NCBI RefSeq assembly: GCF_030345795.1
Contig: NZ_JAUALB010000001.1
Span: 5,572,001-5,636,000 of the forward strand
Direction of reading: 5' to 3'
From: Micromonospora sp. WMMA1363
Lineage (GTDB): Bacteria; Actinomycetota; Actinomycetes; Mycobacteriales; Micromonosporaceae
DNA: 64,000 bases
Shown: in pieces, positions 27,588-36,258 of the stretch
Layout: the number at the start of each line of letters is the position of its first letter
Numbering within the stretch: the stretch's first letter is position 1
Position numbers and translations under genes: made by a program
Notes under the pieces: generated by a model
What the model was told of the DNA's origin: nothing
The model's database searches: none
Seen by the model: only the letters and a program-made list of their open reading frames with translations

Positions 27588-28235
27588 TCAGGCTGGGCGG
27601 CAGCCGGTTGGGGTGTCGTCGTTGGAGGGGACCGAGGCGACGATCGTGTCGGAGATGGGGGAGACCCACTGCAATGGCTGTTCGTACCCGCGGGGTACCC
27701 GGACCGTGATCGCGGTCTCCCGGTCGAGGGTGGTCAGCACGGTGGCGTCGCTCTCCTCCCGGCCGTACCAGCAGACCTTGTTGACCAGCCAGACGTCGTC
27801 GGTGTCCGCCACGGTCGGCTCGGCGCCGCCGCAGGCGACGGTGAGCGCGGGGTCGCCGTAGGCGGCGTTCTGCTCCGCGCCCTTTGTCACCGGCCGCTGC
27901 GGCAGGTTCCGGAGGGCCGGTGGCAGCTGGGAGAGCAGGGCCCGGCAGACCGTCGCCGGGCGCTCGGCCAGGGCCGGCGCGGCCATCTCGACCGGAGTGG
28001 TGGACTGCGTCCGGGGCGCAGCCGCCGACGGGCTCGGCTCGGCCACCGGCTGCTCCGGCGCGAGCCGGGCGAACGCGAGCGCGCCCACCAGCACGGTCAC
28101 CGGCAGCGCTACCGCCGTCGCGATCAGGGCGGCGTTCCGGGTGGACCGGTCCCGGCCGGGCAGCTCGGGGCCGGCGGGCGCTGCGGTGTCGTCGCGGGTG
28201 GCGTCGGCCATGGCGGAGTCAGTCATCTTGTCCAC
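27588..28235 (-). CDS. DUF3515 membrane-anchored protein (Rv2980-like)
   Basis: This 215-residue protein has a cytoplasmic N-terminus, one membrane helix (NAALIATAVALPVTVLVGALAF is its outline), a Pro/Ser/Ala linker and an outer domain with conserved Cys (TVCRALLSQLPPAL, VACGGAEP, NKVCWYG, PTGCRPA). This agrees with DUF3515, found next to ddl and thiL in M. tuberculosis. GTG 28235 or ATG 28226 could be the start; both lie in a 20-bp tandem duplication (28221-28258). Function is unknown; an envelope role is likely. Confidence 0.82.
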   Translation of the reverse strand: MDKMTDSAMADATRDDTAAPAGPELPGRDRSTRNAALIATAVALPVTVLVGALAFARLAPEQPVAEPSPSAAAPRTQSTTPVEMAAPALAERPATVCRALLSQLPPALRNLPQRPVTKGAEQNAAYGDPALTVACGGAEPTVADTDDVWLVNKVCWYGREESDATVLTTLDRETAITVRVPRGYEQPLQWVSPISDTIVASVPSNDDTPTGCRPA

Positions 28236-28258
28236 TTATCAGTCATCTTGTCCACTTA
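28221..28258. repeat. perfect 18-bp tandem repeat with 20-bp period at a gene boundary
   Basis: AGTCATCTTGTCCACTTA occurs at 28221-28238 and again at 28241-28258. One copy carries the start codons of the DUF3515 gene, the other the stop codon of the Lrp-type gene. A recent duplication is the simple explanation. Confidence 0.9.
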
Positions 28259-28489
28259 CAGGCGCACCACCGAACACGTGAGGGTGCGAGTGATGCCAGG
28301 CACCAGCTGCACCCTGCTGACGATGAGGTTGCCGAGCTCGTCGACGGTGTTCGCCTCGCAGAGCACGACCACGTCGTAGGGCCCGGTGACGGCGTCGACG
28401 CGTACCACGCCGGAGATGTTCGCGATCTCGCCGGCCACGTCACGCGCCCGGCCGACCTCTGTCTGGATGAGGATGTACGCCTGAACCAC
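28256..28489 (-). CDS. stand-alone Lrp/AsnC ligand-binding domain protein
   Basis: This 77-residue protein consists only of the Lrp/AsnC effector-binding (RAM/ACT-like) domain: VVQAYILIQTEVGRARDVA, then VRVDAVTGPYDVVVLCEA and RVQLVPGITRTLTC. There is no helix-turn-helix. Such single-domain proteins (SraA/Rv-type) form octameric or decameric rings that bind amino acids. GTG 28489 is preceded by GGAGG at 7 nt. It is upstream of DUF3515 on the same strand and divergent from thiL. Confidence 0.9.
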   Translation of the reverse strand: MVQAYILIQTEVGRARDVAGEIANISGVVRVDAVTGPYDVVVLCEANTVDELGNLIVSRVQLVPGITRTLTCSVVRL

Positions 28490-28585
28490 GACTAGACCTC
28501 CGTCCGTCGCCGCGTGTGAGCGGCTCGAAGGGAGAAAGTACCTTACGGACCAGGTCTGATCCCGATCGGTGGTCAAGGAGAAGCA

Positions 28586-29539
28586 GTGAGCGAGCGCGGC
28601 GTGGGCGTCCCGGAGGTGGGAGAGTTCGGCCTGATCGACCGGGTGACCGCCCGGTTGTCGTACGGATCGACCGTTCTGCTCGGTCCCGGCGACGACGCGG
28701 CCGTGGTGGCCGCCCCGGACACCCGGGTCGTCGCCTCGACCGACGTGCTCGTGGAGGGGCGACACTTCCGGCGCGACTGGTCCACCGCCTGGGACGTCGG
28801 TCACCGGGCGGCGGCGGCGAACCTGGCCGACGTCGCGGCGATGGGAGCCCGGCCGACCGCTCTGCTGGTCGCCCTCTGTATGCCGCCGGACCTGACCACC
28901 GGCTGGGCCGAGGACCTGGCAGACGGGTTGGGCGCCGAGGCGGCCACGGTGGGTGCCAGCGTGGTGGGTGGCGACATGTCGGCGAGCCCGACCCTGACCA
29001 TCGCGGTGACCGCGCTCGGCGACCTGGCCGGCCGGGCGCCGGTCACCCGGTCCGGGGCCCGGCCTGGGGACGTGGTTGCCCTCGCCGGTCGGACCGGCTA
29101 CGCGGCGGCCGGGCTGACCGTGCTGTCTCGGGGGTTCCGGACGCCCCGGCTGCTCGTCGAGGCGTACCGGCGGCCCGAGGTGCCGTACGCTGCCGGACCG
29201 ACGGCGGCCGTGGCCGGCGCGACGGCCATGATCGACGTATCCGACGGGCTGGTGGCCGACCTCGGGCACGTGGCCAGGGCCAGCGGCGTCGCCGTCGACC
29301 TGAGCCGAGATGCGTTCGAGGTGCCTCGGCAGATGGGCGACGTCGCCCAGGCGCTGGGCGTCGATCCGTACACCTGGCTGCTGGCTGGGGGAGACGACCA
29401 CGCGCTTGTCGCGACCTTCCCCCCGGCGGTGCCGTTGCCGGTGGGTTGGCGGCCGATCGGGGCGGCCGCCACCGGTTCCGGCGTGACGGTGGACGGCCAC
29501 CCGTGGGAGGGCCCAGCCGGTTGGGACCACTTCCGCTGA
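28586..29539 (+). CDS. thiL: thiamine-monophosphate kinase
   Basis: The 317-residue enzyme phosphorylates thiamine monophosphate to thiamine diphosphate. The PurM-like N-domain shows GPGDDAAVVAAP, STDVLVEGRHFRRDW and ANLADVAAMGA; the C-domain shows IDVSDGLVADL and LAGGDDHALVATF. GTG 28586 follows AAGGAGAAG. It corresponds to M. tuberculosis Rv2977c. An ung gene, which follows thiL there, is absent here. Confidence 0.95.
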   Translation: MSERGVGVPEVGEFGLIDRVTARLSYGSTVLLGPGDDAAVVAAPDTRVVASTDVLVEGRHFRRDWSTAWDVGHRAAAANLADVAAMGARPTALLVALCMPPDLTTGWAEDLADGLGAEAATVGASVVGGDMSASPTLTIAVTALGDLAGRAPVTRSGARPGDVVALAGRTGYAAAGLTVLSRGFRTPRLLVEAYRRPEVPYAAGPTAAVAGATAMIDVSDGLVADLGHVARASGVAVDLSRDAFEVPRQMGDVAQALGVDPYTWLLAGGDDHALVATFPPAVPLPVGWRPIGAAATGSGVTVDGHPWEGPAGWDHFR

Positions 29540-29740
29540 CGGCTGCCGGGAAAACAGCGTCCGGGGGTGGGGGTATGGCTGGGGGTAGGCCCGATGTCCA
29601 CGGCAGCCGCCGGCCCGCCGACCCTGCCGCCCTGGCGGGCCGTTTCCACTGGTATCGCCGGTGACCTCCGGGCGCCGGGACCGGGTGATCTGGGACCGAA
29701 CGGGGCTGGGGCGACCCCGGTCTGGGGCCGGCCACGATCG

Positions 29741-29746
29741 TACCCT
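29741..29746 (+). promoter_or_regulatory. putative -10 element for a leaderless GNAT transcript
   Basis: TACCCT lies 6 nt before GTG 29753, with no Shine-Dalgarno sequence in between or before. Inferred leaderless start. Confidence 0.4.
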
Positions 29747-29752
29747 TGCCCG

Positions 29753-30220
29753 GTGAGCCAGATCGAGATCCGCGCTACCCGCTTCGACACGCCCGAGTCG
29801 CAGATGCTGATCCGGGCGGCCCTCGCCGACCTCGGCCAGCGGTACGGGGGCAGCGGCGACGACACTCCGGTCGACCCGGCCGAGTTCGAGCCGCCGGATG
29901 GGGCGTTCCTGGTCGCGCTGCTCGACGGGCGGCCGGTCGGCTGCGCCGGGTGGCGCAGCCACGGCGAGACGGGTGACACCGCCGAGCTGAAACGGATGTA
30001 CGTGGCGCCGCAGGGGCGGGGCCGAGGCGTGGCCCGGGCGGTCCTGGCAGCGGTGGAGTGCTCGGCGCGGGAGCAGGGCCGCAAGCGGATCGTCCTGGAG
30101 TGCGGGGACCGGCAGCCCGAAGCGATCGCCCTGTACTCCTCGTCCGGTTACGAGCGCATCCCGAACTTCGGCTTCTACAAGGACGCCCCAGGCTGCATCT
30201 CGTTCGGCCGCACCCTCTAG
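29753..30220 (+). CDS. GNAT-family N-acetyltransferase
   Basis: This 155-residue protein has the acetyl-CoA-binding motif A at ELKRMYVAPQGRGRGVARAVLAAVE (outline of the V-x-P-x-x-R-G-x-G-x-A core) and motif B around ALYSSSGYERIPNFGFYKDA. GTG 29753 was chosen because the upstream frame to 29567 is low-quality shadow. Substrate unknown. A bidirectional hairpin separates it from rpmB. Confidence 0.85.
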   Translation: MSQIEIRATRFDTPESQMLIRAALADLGQRYGGSGDDTPVDPAEFEPPDGAFLVALLDGRPVGCAGWRSHGETGDTAELKRMYVAPQGRGRGVARAVLAAVECSAREQGRKRIVLECGDRQPEAIALYSSSGYERIPNFGFYKDAPGCISFGRTL

Positions 30221-30260
30221 CCCACGCCTCGCCCCTCGACACGTCTTCCCGAGGCATGGC

Positions 30261-30293
30261 GAAGCCGGCGGTCCCCCCAGGGCCGCCGGCTTC
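30261..30293. terminator. bidirectional terminator between the GNAT gene and rpmB
   Basis: GAAGCCGGCGG (30261-30271) pairs with CCGCCGGCTTC (30283-30293) and the stem continues for about three more pairs around a short C-rich loop. It is located between two converging genes. Confidence 0.8.
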
Positions 30294-30310
30294 GCAGGCT
30301 GGTTACCGCG

Positions 30311-30502
30311 TCAGGCGCGGGTGACCTTGCCGGCCTTGATGCATGAGGTGCAGACCTGCATCTTCTTGGTGTTGCCACCACCGGCCGGGGTACGCACCGA
30401 CTGGATGTTCGGGTTCCAGCGGCGGTTGGTCCGCCGGTGCGAGTGGGACACGTTGTGGCCGAAGCCCGGTCCCTTGCCACAGACGTCGCACACGCTAGCC
30501 AC
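30311..30502 (-). CDS. rpmB: 50S ribosomal protein L28
   Basis: The 63-residue protein has the L28 layout: [33 protein letters not shown] and C-terminal [13 protein letters not shown]. Two CXXC pairs (CDVC and CTSC) make this the zinc-binding (C+) form. Actinomycetes often carry several L28 genes; zinc-dependent forms are kept under zinc-replete conditions and zinc-free paralogues are Zur-regulated. The start is next to the DAK-gene promoter region on the other strand. Confidence 0.97.
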   Translation of the reverse strand: MASVCDVCGKGPGFGHNVSHSHRRTNRRWNPNIQSVRTPAGGGNTKKMQVCTSCIKAGKVTRA

Positions 30503-30665
30503 GGGATACTCCTGGGTTTGATACGTTCATGAGGTCGCCGCCAGGCGCTGCCCAGGCAACCTGGTCAGGCTACCCGATCCCCCGGCTGAGCGACCAACCA
30601 CCCCCGGCGCCGCCGGACACACCGACCGACGCCCGCCGACCTCACCACGTGTCGGTGCGCGCCAG

Positions 30666-30671
30666 TAGGCT
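30666..30671 (+). promoter_or_regulatory. putative -10 element for a leaderless DAK-family transcript
   Basis: TAGGCT lies 7 nt before GTG 30679. There is no Shine-Dalgarno sequence, which favours a leaderless start and rejects the longer frame from 30529. Confidence 0.45.
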
Positions 30672-30678
30672 ACTCGCC

Positions 30679-32310
30679 GTGCTGGACACCCTCGACGCCG
30701 CCGCGGTTCGCCGGTGGTGCGTGGGCGGGCTGGCCACGCTCAAGCGGCACCAGGGCGAGGTCGACGACCTGAACGTCTACCCGGTGCCCGACGGCGACAC
30801 CGGCACCAACCTGGTCCTCACCCTCACGGCGGCGCAACAGGCGCTGGCGACGGACCCCGACCCGCTCCCCGGCGACCGGTCCACCCCGCACGGGCACGCG
30901 CTGCGGCTGATGGCCCGGGGTGCGCTGCTCGGCGCCCGGGGCAACTCAGGGGTGATCGTGTCGCAGATCCTGCGCGGCTTCGCCGACACGGCGGCGGCCG
31001 CCCCCGCGGTGCGGGGCCGGGAGTTGGCCGGTGCGCTGCGGGATGCCACCGTCGCCGCGTACGCCGCCGTCGCCACCCCGGTCGAGGGGACGCTGCTCAC
31101 CGTCATGGCCGCCGCCGCCGGGGCCGCCGAGCAGGCCGACAGCGACGACCTGTGCACGGTGGCCCGGGCCGCGGCGGCCGGGGCGGGGCGGGCGTTGCGC
31201 CGCACCCCGGAGCAACTGCCCGCGCTGGCCCGGGCCGGCGTCGTCGACGCCGGCGGCCAGGGGCTCTGCCTGCTCCTCGACGCCCTGGTCGAGGTGGTCA
31301 CCGGGGAGCGCCCGGCGCACCCGCAGCCCGCGCCGCGCCCGGTCCGCCCGCCGACCACCGCAGCTCTGGAGTCCGGCTCGGTGGCATACGCGTACGAGGT
31401 GCAGTACCTGCTCGACGCCGAGCCGGCGGCGGTGGCCCGGCTGCGGGAGGAACTGGCCGCCCTGGGCGATTCGCTGGTGGTCGTCGGCGACGGCGTCGCG
31501 TCCGGCGGCACGTGGAACGTTCATGTGCACGTCAACGACGTGGGCGCGGCGATCGAGGCGGGGGTGGCCGCCGGGCGTCCACACCGGATCACGGTGACCC
31601 GTTTCGCCGACCAGATCGCGACCGTTCCGGTGCCGGATTCGCCGCCGCCCGTGCCGGGCAGCCGGGCCGCCGTGGTGGTGGCCGCGGGGGCCGGCATCGC
31701 CGAGCTGTTCGCCGCCGAGGGGGCGACCGTGGTGCCCGGCGACCATCCGTCCGTCGGCGAGCTGGTCGACGCGATCCGCGCGACCGGGGCCGCCCGGGTG
31801 GTGGTGTTGCCCAACGACCCGGACACGCAGGCCGTGGCGAACGCCGCGGCGAGCCAGGTGCACCGGCTGGGCGTCGAGGTCAGCGTCGTGCCGACCCGGT
31901 CGCCGGTGCAGGCGCTGGCCGCCCTCGCCGTGCGCGACCCGGGCCGGCGCTTCTCCGACGACGTGATCGCGATGGCCGAGGCGGCCGGCGCGTGCCGGTA
32001 CGCGGAGGTCTGCCACGCCGGCCGGGAGGCGCTCACCGTCGCCGGCCAGTGCCGGCCGGGCGACGTGCTCGCCCTGGTCGACGGTGAGGTCCATCTCATC
32101 GGCTCCGACCTGGTGGACACCTGCACCGCGGTGGTCGACCGGATGCTCGGCGGCGGCGGTGAGCTGCTCACCCTGCTGTCCGGGGCGGACGCCCCGGCCG
32201 GCCTGACCGACGCGGTTCGCGCGCACGTCGCCCGGTCCTGGCCGTTCGTCGAGGTGCACGCCTATCCGGGTGGCCAGCCGCACCACCCGCTCCTGGTGGG
32301 GGTCGAATGA
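30679..32310 (+). CDS. DAK2/DhaL-domain kinase-like protein (FakA/Rv2974c type)
   Basis: The protein of about 543 residues begins with a DhaL-type ADP/Mg-binding domain: LNVYPVPDGDTGTNLVLTL with the triple aspartate region, RGNSGVIVSQILRGF and GGQGLCLLLDALVEVV. The C-terminal part is the second DAK domain of this family, which in FakA binds the fatty-acid-loaded FakB. No fakB/degV gene is nearby. M. tuberculosis Rv2974c, also just before recG, is the positional match. GTG 30679 chosen on the basis of the leaderless promoter and homologous start VLDTLDAAAVRRW. Its stop overlaps recG (ATGA). Confidence 0.9.
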   Translation: MLDTLDAAAVRRWCVGGLATLKRHQGEVDDLNVYPVPDGDTGTNLVLTLTAAQQALATDPDPLPGDRSTPHGHALRLMARGALLGARGNSGVIVSQILRGFADTAAAAPAVRGRELAGALRDATVAAYAAVATPVEGTLLTVMAAAAGAAEQADSDDLCTVARAAAAGAGRALRRTPEQLPALARAGVVDAGGQGLCLLLDALVEVVTGERPAHPQPAPRPVRPPTTAALESGSVAYAYEVQYLLDAEPAAVARLREELAALGDSLVVVGDGVASGGTWNVHVHVNDVGAAIEAGVAAGRPHRITVTRFADQIATVPVPDSPPPVPGSRAAVVVAAGAGIAELFAAEGATVVPGDHPSVGELVDAIRATGAARVVVLPNDPDTQAVANAAASQVHRLGVEVSVVPTRSPVQALAALAVRDPGRRFSDDVIAMAEAAGACRYAEVCHAGREALTVAGQCRPGDVLALVDGEVHLIGSDLVDTCTAVVDRMLGGGGELLTLLSGADAPAGLTDAVRAHVARSWPFVEVHAYPGGQPHHPLLVGVE

Positions 32311-34511
32311 CGTCCGATCCGGCCACGGTCGACACCCCGCTGAAGAAGCTCGTCGGCGAGAAGACGGCGAAGGCCCTCGCCGGCCAGCTCGATCTGCACA
32401 CCGCGGGCGACCTGCTCTATCACGTCCCCCGGCGGTACGACGAGCGCGGCGAGCACACCGACATCCGCTCGCTCGACGTCGGTGAGCAGGTCACCGTGCT
32501 GGCCCAGGTGCAGCGCACCGCTGTCCGGCCGATGCGGCAGCGCCGGGGAAACCTGCTGGAGGTGACCGTCGGCGACGACTCCGGTGGCACGCTCGCCCTG
32601 ACGTTCTTCGGCAACCAGGTGTGGCGCGAGCGGGACCTGCGCCCTGGCCGGTGGGGTCTGTTCGCCGGCAAGGTCACCGAGTTCCGGGGCAGGCGGCAGC
32701 TCAACAGCCCGGAGTACGTGCTGCTCGGCTCCGGCGGCGAGGGCGAGGCAGCCGTCACCGAGGAGGTCGAGGAGTTCGCCGGCGCGCTGATCCCGGTCTA
32801 CCCGGCCGCCGCGGCCGTGCCGACGTGGGTGATCGCCCGCTGTGTCCGGGTCGTGCTGGACACGGTGGCCCCGCCGGAGGACCCGCTGCCGGCCCCGGTG
32901 CGGGCCACCCGCAACCTGGTCGGGCTCGGCACCGCGCTGCGGGAGATCCACCGCCCGTCCAGCAAGGAGGCGCTCTACCGGGCCCGGCGCCGGCTCAAGT
33001 GGGACGAGGCGTTCGCCGTGCAGCTCACCCTGGTGCAGCGCAAGCACCGGGCGGCTGCCCGCCCGGCCCGGCCCCGGCCCGCCAGGTCCGACGGTCTGCT
33101 CGACGCGTTCGACGGCCGGCTGCCGTACGAGCTGACCCGTGGCCAGCACGACGTGGGCACCGAGATCGCGGCGGACCTGGCCACCGCGCACCCGATGCAC
33201 CGGCTGCTGCAGGGTGAGGTCGGCTCCGGCAAGACGGTCGTCGCGCTGCGCGCGATGCTCCAGGTGGTCGACGCGGGTGGGCAGGCCGCCCTGCTCGCTC
33301 CGACCGAGGTGCTCGCCGCGCAGCACCACCGGGGCATCCGCGACCTGCTCGGTCCGCTGGGGCGGGCCGGCGAGTTGGACTCCGCCGAGCAGGCCACCCG
33401 GGTGGAGCTGGTCACCGGTTCGCTCGGCGCGGCGGCCCGGCGGCGGGCGCTGGCCGAGGTGCGCGGCGGCGCCGCCGGCATCGTGCTGGGCACGCACGCG
33501 CTGCTGTATGAGGGTGTCGACTTCGCCGACCTCGGCCTGGTCGTGGTGGACGAGCAGCACCGGTTCGGTGTCGAGCAGCGGGACGCGCTGCGGGCCAAGG
33601 CCGACCAGCCGCCGCACGTGCTGGTCATGACCGCCACGCCGATCCCGCGCACGGTCGCCATGACCGTCTACGGCGACCTGGAGGTGTCCACGCTCTCCCA
33701 GCTGCCGCGGGGGCGTTCGCCGATCGCGTCGCATGTGGTGCCGGCCGCGGAGAAGCCGGCCTTCCTGGATCGGGCCTGGCGCCGGCTGCGTGAGGAGGCC
33801 GCCGCCGGCCACCAGGCGTACGTGGTGTGCCCGCGGATCGGCTCCGGGCCGCAGGGCGAGGAGGAGGAGCCGCCGGCGGAGGACGACACCGGGCGACGGC
33901 CGCCGCTGGCGGTGACCGAGGTGGCACCGCTACTGGCCGAGGGGCCGTTGCACGGGCTGCGGATCGGCGTGCTGCACGGCCGGCTGCCGGCCGACGAGAA
34001 GGATGCGGTGATGCGCGCCTTCGCCGCCGGCGACCTCGACGTGCTGGTGGCCACCACCGTGGTCGAGGTGGGGGTGGACGTACCCAACGCCACCGTGATG
34101 ATCGTGTTGGACGCCGACCGGTTCGGTGCGTCCCAGCTGCACCAACTGCGCGGTCGGGTTGGCCGGGGCTCGGCGGCGGGGCTCTGCCTGCTGGTCACCG
34201 AGGCGACCGAGGGCAGCTCAGCCCGGGAGCGGTTGGACGCGGTGGCTTCCACGACGGACGGTTTCAAGCTCGCCGAGCTCGACCTGGAACAGCGTCGGGA
34301 GGGCGACGTGCTGGGCGCGACCCAGTCCGGCCGCCGCTCGCACCTGCGGCTGCTGTCGCTGCTGCGCGACGCGGACCTGATCCGTGACGCCCGTGCCGAG
34401 GCGATCACCCTCGTCGAGGAGGATTCGACCCTGGCCCGCCACCCTGCGCTGGCCGCCTCGGTGGCAGCCCTGGTCGACGCCGATCGTGCCGAGTACCTGG
34501 AGAAGGGGTAA
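32307..34511 (+). CDS. recG: ATP-dependent DNA helicase RecG
   Basis: The 734-residue RecG remodels stalled replication forks. Residues about 1-260 include the wedge OB-fold (VTVGDDSGGTLALTFFGNQ). The helicase core has Walker A GEVGSGKTVVALRAML, motif II VVVDEQHRFGV, motif III TATPIPRT and motif VI QLRGRVGRG. A gap-like acidic insertion (EEEEPPAEDD) lies in the second RecA-like domain at about residue 515. The ATG overlaps the DAK-gene stop. Confidence 0.97.
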   Translation: MTSDPATVDTPLKKLVGEKTAKALAGQLDLHTAGDLLYHVPRRYDERGEHTDIRSLDVGEQVTVLAQVQRTAVRPMRQRRGNLLEVTVGDDSGGTLALTFFGNQVWRERDLRPGRWGLFAGKVTEFRGRRQLNSPEYVLLGSGGEGEAAVTEEVEEFAGALIPVYPAAAAVPTWVIARCVRVVLDTVAPPEDPLPAPVRATRNLVGLGTALREIHRPSSKEALYRARRRLKWDEAFAVQLTLVQRKHRAAARPARPRPARSDGLLDAFDGRLPYELTRGQHDVGTEIAADLATAHPMHRLLQGEVGSGKTVVALRAMLQVVDAGGQAALLAPTEVLAAQHHRGIRDLLGPLGRAGELDSAEQATRVELVTGSLGAAARRRALAEVRGGAAGIVLGTHALLYEGVDFADLGLVVVDEQHRFGVEQRDALRAKADQPPHVLVMTATPIPRTVAMTVYGDLEVSTLSQLPRGRSPIASHVVPAAEKPAFLDRAWRRLREEAAAGHQAYVVCPRIGSGPQGEEEEPPAEDDTGRRPPLAVTEVAPLLAEGPLHGLRIGVLHGRLPADEKDAVMRAFAAGDLDVLVATTVVEVGVDVPNATVMIVLDADRFGASQLHQLRGRVGRGSAAGLCLLVTEATEGSSARERLDAVASTTDGFKLAELDLEQRREGDVLGATQSGRRSHLRLLSLLRDADLIRDARAEAITLVEEDSTLARHPALAASVAALVDADRAEYLEKG

Positions 34512-34672
34512 CCGCGGGCGAAGCGTGCCTCTGCAACCAGCGAGCCGCGCCTGACCGGCTAGCGCCACCTCGACGTGCTTTCGCGACCGCCGAGTGACGC
34601 CACGGTGGCGAGCGGTGCTTGGCGAGTCCAGCGACTGTTGCCGAACCCCAGGCGGGATCTGCAACTGGTGAC

Positions 34673-34700
34673 GGCGCGCCGACCAGTAGGTCGACGCGCC
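34673..34700. terminator. hairpin between recG and the surface-protein gene
   Basis: The 12-nt arms 34673-34684 and 34689-34700 pair with a single mismatch around loop AGTA. They lie between converging genes. Confidence 0.65.
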
Positions 34701-34742
34701 ATCGTCACTCAGGAGTATTCCGCTCCAGCGAACACTCCGCCC

Positions 34743-35885
34743 TTAGGCGGTGAAGCGGAGCTTCCGGCGGCGGGTCACCACGAACAGGACCGCGCCGGCG
34801 GCCAGCAGCACGGCCGCACCGGCGATGATCCCGCCGGTCGCGGCACCGGTCAGGGGCAGCGTCGGCTCGTCCTCGTCGCCGCCGCCTCCACCGGGAGCGC
34901 AGTCCGCTGGCTGCTCCCAGGCGATCGGCTCGGCGTCCTCGAGGCCCTCCGCGCTCGGCGTAACGGTCAGTCCCTCCTCCGCCGGGAACGACACCGTGCC
35001 GCTCGTGCCCGGCTTGACCGTCAGCGTCTTCGTCTCACCCTTGTTCGGGGTGAAGGTGACCGTGACGGTCTCGCCGTCCTCAGGGTTGCTGATCTCGAAG
35101 ATCAGCTCATCGCAGGTGGACTGGTAGGCACCGGCCGGCTCGCCCGGCTCGACGCAGTTCTCAGCCAGCGCGGGCTCGCCGTCGAAGAGCGGCTCTTCGA
35201 TGCCGTCGACAACCACCTTGATGCTGTCGGCGTTCTTCGCCGGCACCGTGACCGACGTGCTCTTGCCGGGCTCGACGGTGGCCGTCTCGCTGAAGCCGTC
35301 CGTACCGGTGATGAGGAACTCCGCCGGGGCGGTGGCGTCCTCGGCGTTCTCGAGCTTCACTGCGACGGTGCCCTCGCAGTCGGCCGTGACACTGGCCGTC
35401 GGCTTGGGGGTCGTCGGCGTCGGCGGCTCGTCCTTGGCGCAGGTGCCGCTCAACTCGATCACGCCCGTGCGGAGGTCCTCCTCCTCGAAGCCGTTGTCCC
35501 AGGCGGCCCGCACAGCGAGCGAGGCCTTGGTGACCTTGCTGTCGAGGCGCTGCGTCGCCGTCAGCGGCTGATCGGTGGCGTGGGGGTAGCTGTCGTCGGC
35601 GGTGACAGCGATCCCGGGGATGGTCACGTCGGTGGCCTTCTCCCCGACGAACGTCTTGGCGGAGACCTCGACGAACTTGTACTTCTTGACCTTGCGTGGC
35701 GCGTAGTTGTTGATCGTCCAGTCGACCACCCACTCGCCGGTGGCGGTGTCACACTTGGCCTGGACCTTGATCTCGCTGTGGTGGGCGCTGGCGGGGGCGG
35801 CGAGGATGGCGACGCCGCTGAGGCCGAGCAGCGTTCCGGCGGCGACGGCCGTGGCGCGCCGGAACAAGGGCTGGAGACGTTTCAC
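34743..35885 (-). CDS. LPXTG-type sortase-anchored surface protein
   Basis: GTG 35885 with AGGAG upstream gives a 380-residue protein; an open frame extends to 35966 but without a ribosome-binding site. It has a signal peptide (FRRATAVAAGTLLGLSGVAI core, cleaved near APASAHH), a first domain of about 110 residues bounded by two Cys, then two similar beta-rich repeats of about 75 residues, each starting and ending with Cys and sharing VEPGKSTSVTVPA / VKPGTSGTVSFPA. The C-terminus has the sorting signal LPLTG, a membrane helix and the tail TRRRKLRFTA. No sortase gene is nearby. A cell-surface adhesive or structural role is inferred. Confidence 0.88.
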   Translation of the reverse strand: MKRLQPLFRRATAVAAGTLLGLSGVAILAAPASAHHSEIKVQAKCDTATGEWVVDWTINNYAPRKVKKYKFVEVSAKTFVGEKATDVTIPGIAVTADDSYPHATDQPLTATQRLDSKVTKASLAVRAAWDNGFEEEDLRTGVIELSGTCAKDEPPTPTTPKPTASVTADCEGTVAVKLENAEDATAPAEFLITGTDGFSETATVEPGKSTSVTVPAKNADSIKVVVDGIEEPLFDGEPALAENCVEPGEPAGAYQSTCDELIFEISNPEDGETVTVTFTPNKGETKTLTVKPGTSGTVSFPAEEGLTVTPSAEGLEDAEPIAWEQPADCAPGGGGGDEDEPTLPLTGAATGGIIAGAAVLLAAGAVLFVVTRRRKLRFTA

Positions 35886-36258
35886 GTCTGCTCCTGGTGA
35901 GGGGGTATGGACGTGGAGCCGGGCGGGCGGGAGACGGCAGTGGCTACTGGTGGGCCGCTGGCTCATCGACGCCCGATCCGGCGCGCATTGCGCCCGCTGG
36001 GAACGGGCACAGCGGGTGACCTTACTGATCGATGGTGAATCGGGGGGGTCCGGATGAGGTTGTTCCCATGATGATGTCGATTCGTGATCATTGATGCACC
36101 CTTCGTTGCCGTCCGATTACGATCCGCTGTGGAATGTGGATTCCATGCACGATCCGAGGGTCGTGATCCTCCGGTCGGAGGCGCTGATCGGGATCCGGGT
36201 AGGACGGGGCCGGTCGGACCGGGTGACGTAGCGTCCTTTCCATGAACAGGAGCAGGCG
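35886..36258. other. 373-nt intergenic region between surface-protein gene and rsmD
   Basis: The region holds the divergent promoters. On the rsmD side TAGCGT (36229-36234) precedes a six-codon open frame from ATG 36242 (MNRSRR) that overlaps the rsmD start as GTGA. AT-rich stretches near 36061-36130 are unusual for this genome. I see no further gene. Confidence 0.45.
36229..36234 (+). promoter_or_regulatory. putative -10 element upstream of rsmD
   Basis: TAGCGT is followed after 7 nt by ATG 36242, so transcription probably begins at the micro-ORF MNRSRR, whose body contains the AGGAG Shine-Dalgarno sequence of rsmD. Confidence 0.45.
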
